42,633 nucleotides of DNA from Planctomycetota bacterium. GTDB lineage: Bacteria; Planctomycetota; MHYJ01; JACPRB01. The notes beneath the pieces were generated by a model. It made no database searches. It was not told the origin of the DNA and saw nothing but the letters and a program-made list of their open reading frames with translations. The position numbers and the translations under genes are program-made. The stretch spans positions 1 through 42,633 of the forward strand of contig DATLZA010000143.1 of the NCBI GenBank assembly GCA_035574235.1, written 5' to 3'. This document shows, one piece after another, positions 37,654-42,633 of the stretch (position 1 is the stretch's first letter; each line of letters begins with the position of its first letter).

Positions 37654-38898
37654 TCACGGCTTTTTTCGCAGCCGGATCGGTCCGACCCCCGCCGCCTGGC
37701 CCCGCTCCACCACCACCTGAGGACGGTCCAGCGCTTCGTACCCTTCCGCCTGCACTTCCACCGCGTACGCCCCCGGCGCCACGTCCTGAAGCGTGAACTC
37801 TTTCCTCCCCGCGAAGGACTTCGTCTGCACCCGCACCTCGCGCCCCAGCTCCGCGTCGTACTTCGAAAGACACACCGCGAACCACGCGGGCGCCGGCTCC
37901 GCTTCCACGCGCCCGGTCAGGCTTCCCGCCCGGGGCAGACGCACTTCCAGGTTCGCCGTGTTCGGCGCGACGCCCCGCCAGTAAACCGTCCCGTACCCCG
38001 GCGCGGCCGCCGAGCCGCTGATCGGCGCGTTTCCCAGACCGTAAAGCGCGAACCGCCCTTCGGCGTCCGTGCGCGCCATGCCGCCCCCCTCGTTGGCCGC
38101 CATCACCAGCGCCCCCGCCACCGGCGCGCCCGCCTCATCCACCACCCGCCCCGCCAGAAACGTTCCCTCCTCCAGCGCCACATTGACTTCTTTGGCGTCT
38201 CCCGGACCCGCCCAGACCAGCCCCATCCGGTCCTGCGGCCGGAACCGCTCGTGCCGGAACCGCGCGCCGAACTCGCCCGCCGGCACCGCTTCCAGCATGT
38301 ATCGCCCCGCCCGATCCGTCCACGCCCGAAGCTCGGGCACCACCGGAAGCTGCGTCGTCCCGTCCAAAAGCTGCACCGTGGCTCCCGCCAACGGGTTCCC
38401 CGCCGTGTCCGTCACGACCCCATACAGCCGCCCCCCCTCGCGGAGCTCCAGGATCGCCTCCGTCGCGCGACCGGCCTCCACGCGGACACGGGCCCCGCCG
38501 GGAAGGTAACGGGGGTGACGCGCCGTGATCTCGTACTCCCCCGGCGGAAGACCCGTCACGGTGCGCGTGCCGTCGGCGTGCGCCTCGTAGCCGCGCCCCT
38601 CCGCCGTTCCCGCGGGAGTCACGAAAATCCGCGCTCCCGCCACAGGCGCTCCGCGCGCGTGAACGGCGATGCGGAGGGTTCCCGCCGCCGCGCTCGAGGC
38701 TGACGGCGCGAGGTCCCAGGAGACGGCGGGGGGCTTCTCGACGCCCGCGGCGGGCGCCGGCAGCTCCGCGCGCGGCTCGGCGGCGGGCCCGCTTCCGGCA
38801 GGCCACGGCCGATCCGCTGGCGCCCCTCGACGCAGCGCCCAGAATCCGGCGCCCAACACCAGGCCCGCGAACCCGAAGATCAGCGGCCAGCGCTTCAT
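37654..38898 (-). CDS. Exported carboxypeptidase-regulatory-like domain protein A
   Basis: 414 aa. N-terminal anchor or signal (residues 5-23, LIFGFAGLVLGAGFWAL), Pro/Ala-rich linker to about 70, then four Ig-like beta domains of the CarboxypepD_reg type. Each repeats 'G-x-V-x-D-x-x-G-x-P-[VL]-x-GA-x-V' and 'T-D-x-x-GR-[YF]' (for example GVVTDTAGNPLAGATV, WTDRAGRYMLEAV, GRVVDEAGAPVAGALV, TDAEGRFALYGL). These domains bind surfaces or sugars; no catalytic domain is present. It is similar over its full length to the gene upstream (38945-40168). A TAGAAT lies 12 nt before the ATG, with no Shine-Dalgarno. Its 3' end abuts the 16S promoter. Confidence 0.82.
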   Translation of the reverse strand: MKRWPLIFGFAGLVLGAGFWALRRGAPADRPWPAGSGPAAEPRAELPAPAAGVEKPPAVSWDLAPSASSAAAGTLRIAVHARGAPVAGARIFVTPAGTAEGRGYEAHADGTRTVTGLPPGEYEITARHPRYLPGGARVRVEAGRATEAILELREGGRLYGVVTDTAGNPLAGATVQLLDGTTQLPVVPELRAWTDRAGRYMLEAVPAGEFGARFRHERFRPQDRMGLVWAGPGDAKEVNVALEEGTFLAGRVVDEAGAPVAGALVMAANEGGGMARTDAEGRFALYGLGNAPISGSAAAPGYGTVYWRGVAPNTANLEVRLPRAGSLTGRVEAEPAPAWFAVCLSKYDAELGREVRVQTKSFAGRKEFTLQDVAPGAYAVEVQAEGYEALDRPQVVVERGQAAGVGPIRLRKKP

Positions 38899-38910
38899 GA
38901 TGTCGCTTCG

Positions 38911-38916
38911 ATTCTA
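38911..38916 (-). promoter_or_regulatory. Candidate -10 box of protein A gene
   Basis: TAGAAT, 12 nt before the ATG. No strong -35; TTTCTT lies near the expected place. Confidence 0.35.
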
Positions 38917-38944
38917 CCGGGAGGAAGGGACGGAAGAAACGGCC

Positions 38945-40168
38945 TCAGCGGCCCCGGGCCAGGCGGATCCGCACGTCCTCGAGCTTTTGTCCGGCGCCCA
39001 GCGTCAGTTCCGGAACGTCGAGCGCGCGGTAGCCCGAAGCCTCCACCTCGAGCTTGTATGTTCCGGGGGGCAGGTTCTCGAGCGAGAATTCCCCGTCGTC
39101 GCCGAACATCACCGTCCGCTTGGGATAATAACCGCGCGTCTCCTCGTCGAGATGAAGGAGCCGCAGGGTGAACTGGCGCGGAAGCGGCGCCCCCTCGAGG
39201 CGCCCGGAGATCTTTCCCGCCCGGAAAAGCCGGATTTCGAGATCGGTGGTTCCCGGGGCGACGTCGCGGCGGAGCGCCGTCGCGTACCCGGGCGCGGACG
39301 CCAGGCAGTAGATCGGCTGGTCGGTGAGGCCTCCGATCATGAAACGACCTTCATCGTCCGTGGTGGCGGCTCCGCGTTCTCCATTGGACGCCGTGACGAC
39401 GGCGCCGGGCACGGGGGCGCCGGACTCGTCGAGCACCCGCCCCGAAATCCTCCGTCCGGGCTCCAGGACGGCGTTCACTTCGCGCTTCTCTCCCTCGGCC
39501 TGGAGCGTCACCTCGGCTCGGAAGCTCCGATAGTGAGGGTGGCGGAAATGAACGACGTATCGTCCCGGTTCGACGCGGACGAGCCGGTAGCGGCCGGAAG
39601 CATCCGTTTGAGTCCCGGCCGTTTCGCCGCCGGGGCCGCCGCTTTTCGGGTCGAGGAGGGTCACCTGCGTTCCCGGGAGCATCGTTCCCGCGAGATCCGC
39701 GACATGGCCGAAAATCTGGCCGGATTCCCGCAGGTCCACCACGACTTCCGAGACTTTGCCGGGTTCCACCCGCGCGGGGACGGCGGCGCGGAGGTAAGGG
39801 GAGTGGTCCACGTGGATGCGATAGTCGCCCGGGGGCATGCCGAGCAGGGACTGCCGGCCGCCGCGCGGCGTCTTGAAGCGGCGGTGCTCATACACCGCCA
39901 ACCTCAGCACTTCCACGGTGACTCCTTCGAGACCTACGCCCTGGGCGCGGACGAAAACGGTGAGCCCCGTGGGTCCCTGCTGGACCCTCGCGGCGTCGTT
40001 GGCCGGGGGGGGCGTCGCTTCGGGCGGCGGCGCCGTTCGGGGCGCGGTCCTGGGGGGTTCAGGAGCTGCGGGTCGGGAATCGGGGGCGTTGCGGCGCCCG
40101 GAGAGGAGAACAGCCAGGCCCAGCAGGAGGGCCGCCAGAAAAGGGATCGTCCAAAGGAGGCGTTTCAC
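38945..40168 (-). CDS. Exported carboxypeptidase-regulatory-like domain protein B
   Basis: 407 aa. The GTG start (MKRLLWTIPFLAALLLGLAVLL) follows GGAAGTTCT. One N-terminal membrane segment or signal peptide, Pro/Ala linker, then the same four beta domains as protein A: GHVADLAGTMLPGTQVTLLD, QTDASGRYRLVRV, GRVLDESGAPVPGAVV, TDDEGRFMIGGL, APGYATALRRDVAPGTTDLEIRL and LPPGTYKLEVEASGYRALD. The two proteins are clearly a tandem duplication that has diverged. Likely a structural or adhesive cell-envelope protein; the ligand is unknown. Confidence 0.82.
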   Translation of the reverse strand: MKRLLWTIPFLAALLLGLAVLLSGRRNAPDSRPAAPEPPRTAPRTAPPPEATPPPANDAARVQQGPTGLTVFVRAQGVGLEGVTVEVLRLAVYEHRRFKTPRGGRQSLLGMPPGDYRIHVDHSPYLRAAVPARVEPGKVSEVVVDLRESGQIFGHVADLAGTMLPGTQVTLLDPKSGGPGGETAGTQTDASGRYRLVRVEPGRYVVHFRHPHYRSFRAEVTLQAEGEKREVNAVLEPGRRISGRVLDESGAPVPGAVVTASNGERGAATTDDEGRFMIGGLTDQPIYCLASAPGYATALRRDVAPGTTDLEIRLFRAGKISGRLEGAPLPRQFTLRLLHLDEETRGYYPKRTVMFGDDGEFSLENLPPGTYKLEVEASGYRALDVPELTLGAGQKLEDVRIRLARGR

Positions 40169-40189
40169 AGAACTTCCGCGTCGTGCCGC

Positions 40190-40220
40190 CGCCCCGGCGG
40201 CGGTCCGCGCCGCCGGGGCG
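40190..40220 (-). terminator. 13-bp GC stem-loop after the CAP-like lipoprotein gene
   Basis: CGCCCCGGCGGCG (40190-40202) and CGCCGCCGGGGCG (40208-40220) form a perfect 13-bp stem with a 5-nt loop. It begins 12 nt after the stop codon of the gene at 40233. No U-run follows, like the hairpin at 4615-4663. Confidence 0.55.
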
Positions 40221-40232
40221 AAAGCGTGGAAC

Positions 40233-41213
40233 CTAGAACAGAATGATCGTCACCTCGGGGCCCGTCAGGAGCACCCGGGGATTCTCGGCGGCCACGAGGT
40301 TCCAGTAGTGGATGTCCGGCGAACCCTCGCCGGCCCAGTATCCGATCCCGAAATGCGTCCAGTAGGTTTGAAGAAGGAACTCCGGGAACGTGCTGGTCCA
40401 ATACTGGACGATGTTGCTGCTGATGCCGAGGTTGGTTCCCGAACCCACAAGCTGGCCGGCCCGGTAGTTGACGTCGATAAAGGATTTAATGAGCCGTCCG
40501 CCCGGATCCACCATGTTTGCGCCCGCCACGTTGTCGGTGTTATTGGGCACGGGAGGATTGGGCAGCGAAGTGGGCGGGACGGCCGTGATTTCCGTGTGCG
40601 TGCAGGGAGGGGGCGGGCAGGGCGCACCCGGAAGCAGCATTCGGTCTCCTTCGGCGTTCTGGAGCGGCAGATCGGGCACGTTGTGGCCCGGAGCGTTGAA
40701 GTGAACGGCGTAGTGTTTGCAATGGGCGCGGGCGTTGCGGCGCAGGTCGCCGTATTCGGACACGAAAGCCTGCCGGGGGAATCCCGGCTGGGTCCGGCGG
40801 ATTCCGATGAGTCGCTCGTACTCGCTGATGCGCCACTCGAAAATAAAGTCGCGGACCTGGTTTTCCAGCGTGATGATGACGGGGAACTCGCGCGCGTTGA
40901 CGTCGGTCATCAGGGGATGCCGGTTGCCCAGGATGTAGATGTCCGGATAGGTGTAGGTCCGGATATCCGTCGGGTCCAGGATCCCCATGACGAAGGTCGC
41001 CGTGTTGGGGTCGTTCCAGAGAAGCGGCGTGTCCCCGGCGGGACCGCCGCCCGTGGAGGAGACGTCGTTCCACAGGAGAGGGGTGTTGGCGCCCACGCCG
41101 CCGCCGCTCGTGGCGCCGCTTTCGTTTTCGTCCTTGCCGCAGCCGACGATCCCCAGCAAGACGAGCGCTACGGCCCAGGCCGCCTGTCGCCCCAGCAGTG
41201 CCTTTCTCATCAT
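40233..41213 (-). CDS. CAP/SCP-like domain lipoprotein
   Basis: 326 aa from the ATG at 41213, preceded by GGAAGGAG; the next codon is also ATG. Lipobox GIVGC with Cys25 as lipid site. Residues 44-50 and 62-68 are an exact duplicate of TPLLWND separated by a Gly-rich linker. From about residue 128 the pattern fits a CAP domain: ISEYERLIGIRRTQPG, ARAHCKHYAVHFNAPGH and the closing THFGIGYWAGEGSPDIHYWNLV. CAP proteins are secreted and bind lipids or act on cell surfaces. The domain call rests on pattern only. A proline-rich insert (about 195-230) splits it. Confidence 0.65.
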   Translation of the reverse strand: MMRKALLGRQAAWAVALVLLGIVGCGKDENESGATSGGGVGANTPLLWNDVSSTGGGPAGDTPLLWNDPNTATFVMGILDPTDIRTYTYPDIYILGNRHPLMTDVNAREFPVIITLENQVRDFIFEWRISEYERLIGIRRTQPGFPRQAFVSEYGDLRRNARAHCKHYAVHFNAPGHNVPDLPLQNAEGDRMLLPGAPCPPPPCTHTEITAVPPTSLPNPPVPNNTDNVAGANMVDPGGRLIKSFIDVNYRAGQLVGSGTNLGISSNIVQYWTSTFPEFLLQTYWTHFGIGYWAGEGSPDIHYWNLVAAENPRVLLTGPEVTIILF

Positions 41214-41278
41214 CCCATGCTCCTTCCGGCGCTCCCGTACTCTACGCCTAACTGGACGCTTCGCCAAAGCTTTTTCCG

Positions 41279-42633
41279 TCATTTCGCCGCTTCCTCGAGG
41301 TCGGCCGGGGTCACCCAGGCCGCTTCGACGTCGTCGAACCGGATCTCCTCATCCTGGGGGATCTCGGCGCGGGCGGCTCCCCCGAGGGCCACCTGGACCG
41401 TCCGGACGGGAGACGGGAAATCTCCCGCATAGGCGGCCCGGTCGTTTCGGCGGATCACCAGGCGTTCGCGACTGATCCAGATTTCGAATGTTTCCCATTC
41501 CTGCCGCGCGGGGACCTCCTCCGACCAGATCGGCTCGGCCCGCCCTTCCTTCCAGAGGCGAAGCAGGTTTCCGCGGCGCTCGAGGAGAACGGCCCGACCG
41601 AGCACCCCGCGGTTAAGCGCGATCCAGGCGCTCAGCCCCGGATCGTCCCCCGACCGCCAGAGCCGCAGACGGATCCGCAGCGGCGCTTCATTGCTCAGAG
41701 CGAAGGACGGGCGCGACTCCATCCAGGCCGCCCGCGCCCAGGCGCCCGAGGCGTCCACCCGGCGGAGGGGATTCTCGGAGGGCTTGCGGCCGGACTCCGG
41801 TCCCGCCGGCGGAAGCGAGCTGATCGGGGCCGGGGGACGGCGGGGCACGCGCAGCGCGAGAACTCCGCCGTCGTTGGAGAACTTCAGTCCGGCGGCGGAA
41901 GGTTCGGAGCCGGCCGCCCACAGGTTGCCCAGGTTGCGGCGCTCGAACCCTTCCTTGAGAGCCGGCCGCGGCGCGGGCAGGGTGCGTACCGCCAAAGGAG
42001 CGCCCCGTCCGGCCATCGCGTACTGACCGGCGCCCACGTCCACTGAAGCTCCGTCTTCGCGCCGGGATAGACGGACCCGGCCTTCCTTGACATCCAGGCG
42101 GGTCGAAGCCGGCGTCACCCGCAACGTCAGGCGCGTTCCGAGCACGCGGGCCTCCGCGTGCGGCGTCACGAAGATCGCCTCGGCGCCCTCGGGTTGCCGG
42201 GTCACGTAGGCGGCCAGCGTTCCCTCATGAACTTCAATCTTGCGGGCGGCGTTCGCGGGGAACGCCAGCCGCGTTTCCACGCCCAGGGCGAGGCGGGTGC
42301 CGTCCGGGTATTCGACCACGGCTTGGCTTCCGTTCCCCGCCGTGACCAGGCCGGTCCCTGCGACAATTTCCTGGCCCTGGGACGCCCGCCGGCGCCCTTC
42401 GGGACCCAGGAAGAAGACGTCCCCCTCCACCCGGGCGAGGGCGGCCACGGCGGGGCGGGTCAAAGGTCTCTCGGAGGGAGCGGCGGGACGCTCGGGGGCG
42501 CGGGAAGGTGCGGAAGGCGCGGGCGCCGGGGCGGCGGGCGGCTCCGGCGGCCGGACGGGAACGGCAGGCGTCGCCGGTCGCTCTCGAACGGTGGGGGGCT
42601 CCGCCGGAGCGGGCGTCGCGGGCGGCGGCACGG
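41279..42633 (-). CDS. FecR-domain protein, N-terminus outside the window
   Basis: About 451 residues are visible; the gene runs off the right edge, and the GTG near 42631 is probably internal. A long Pro/Ala/Glu-rich linker comes first, then a FecR-type beta domain at about residues 65-185 (ALARVEGDVFFLGPEGRRRASQGQEIVAGTGLVTAGNGSQAVVEYPDGTRLALG, then IEVHEGTLAAYV and VTPHAEARVLGTRLTLRVTPAS). The C-terminal 200 residues are a beta-rich domain that resembles a concanavalin-like/LamG fold (AWIALNRGVLGRAVLLERRGNLLRLWKEG). FecR proteins in this kind of bacterium often pair with an ECF sigma factor; any partner would be upstream, outside the window. Confidence 0.8.
   Translation of the reverse strand, partial: VPPPATPAPAEPPTVRERPATPAVPVRPPEPPAAPAPAPSAPSRAPERPAAPSERPLTRPAVAALARVEGDVFFLGPEGRRRASQGQEIVAGTGLVTAGNGSQAVVEYPDGTRLALGVETRLAFPANAARKIEVHEGTLAAYVTRQPEGAEAIFVTPHAEARVLGTRLTLRVTPASTRLDVKEGRVRLSRREDGASVDVGAGQYAMAGRGAPLAVRTLPAPRPALKEGFERRNLGNLWAAGSEPSAAGLKFSNDGGVLALRVPRRPPAPISSLPPAGPESGRKPSENPLRRVDASGAWARAAWMESRPSFALSNEAPLRIRLRLWRSGDDPGLSAWIALNRGVLGRAVLLERRGNLLRLWKEGRAEPIWSEEVPARQEWETFEIWISRERLVIRRNDRAAYAGDFPSPVRTVQVALGGAARAEIPQDEEIRFDDVEAAWVTPADLEEAAK

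Noticed and set aside
37640-37672. Plus-strand terminator beside the 16S promoter (hairpin then TTTTTT)
   Set aside because: The stem has only about four uninterrupted pairs and no plus-strand gene ends nearby.

Overview
The window is a chromosomal stretch of a high-GC, Gram-negative-type bacterium. Envelope genes support a two-membrane cell: a phospholipid-transport (Mla) cluster, lipoprotein signal peptides, and secreted FecR, CAP and carboxypeptidase-regulatory proteins. The 16S rRNA gene (35709-37231, minus) carries the probe site GCTGCCACCCGTAGGTGT (the EUB338-III variant) and lacks the classical planctomycete Pla46 site. Together with HEAT-repeat proteins and an unlinked 16S gene, this suggests a deep lineage of the Planctomycetes-Verrucomicrobia group. 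That placement is an inference. No mobile elements, phage genes or CRISPR arrays were seen.

Layout: 1-1600 (minus) holds an ECF sigma factor followed by two related exported proteins. 1600-4000 (plus) holds a MogA/MoaB protein and a membrane-anchored unknown. 4000-5100 (minus) holds riboflavin synthase and a small heat-shock protein. 5350-7770 (plus) holds a 40-residue membrane peptide, trmD-rplS and ruvB. 7780-11580 (minus) is nadD-mlaE-mlaF-mlaD. 11726-19819 (plus) is a catabolic block: MeaB GTPase, a split B12-dependent acyl-CoA mutase with isobutyryl-CoA-mutase active-site residues, then methylcrotonyl-CoA carboxylase in three polypeptides, methylglutaconyl-CoA hydratase and HMG-CoA lyase (lower leucine degradation). 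19878-24909 (plus) holds unknown proteins, tRNA-Ala(GGC) and a HEAT/TPR protein. 24920-29718 (minus) holds two nucleotide-sugar enzymes and carB. 29933-30594 (plus) is a pair of sister lipoproteins. 30602-33566 (minus) is tRNA-Ala(TGC), tRNA-Ile(GAT), clpP and an ABC-2 exporter. 33738-35493 holds a small exported protein and an M28 peptidase. 35709-37623 (minus) is the 16S gene with its own consensus promoter, boxA and processing stem, but no 23S gene. 37654-42633 (minus) holds two sister carboxypeptidase-regulatory-domain proteins, a CAP-like lipoprotein and a partial FecR protein.

Two themes recur. First, many transcription units seem to start leaderless: a -10 box lies 6-12 nt before the start codon and no Shine-Dalgarno is visible, while genes inside operons overlap by ATGA/GTGA or have good Shine-Dalgarno sites. 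The 16S gene has a normal anti-Shine-Dalgarno, so both initiation modes appear to coexist. Second, three tandem pairs of paralogous exported proteins occur (3-970, 29933-30594, 37654-40168).
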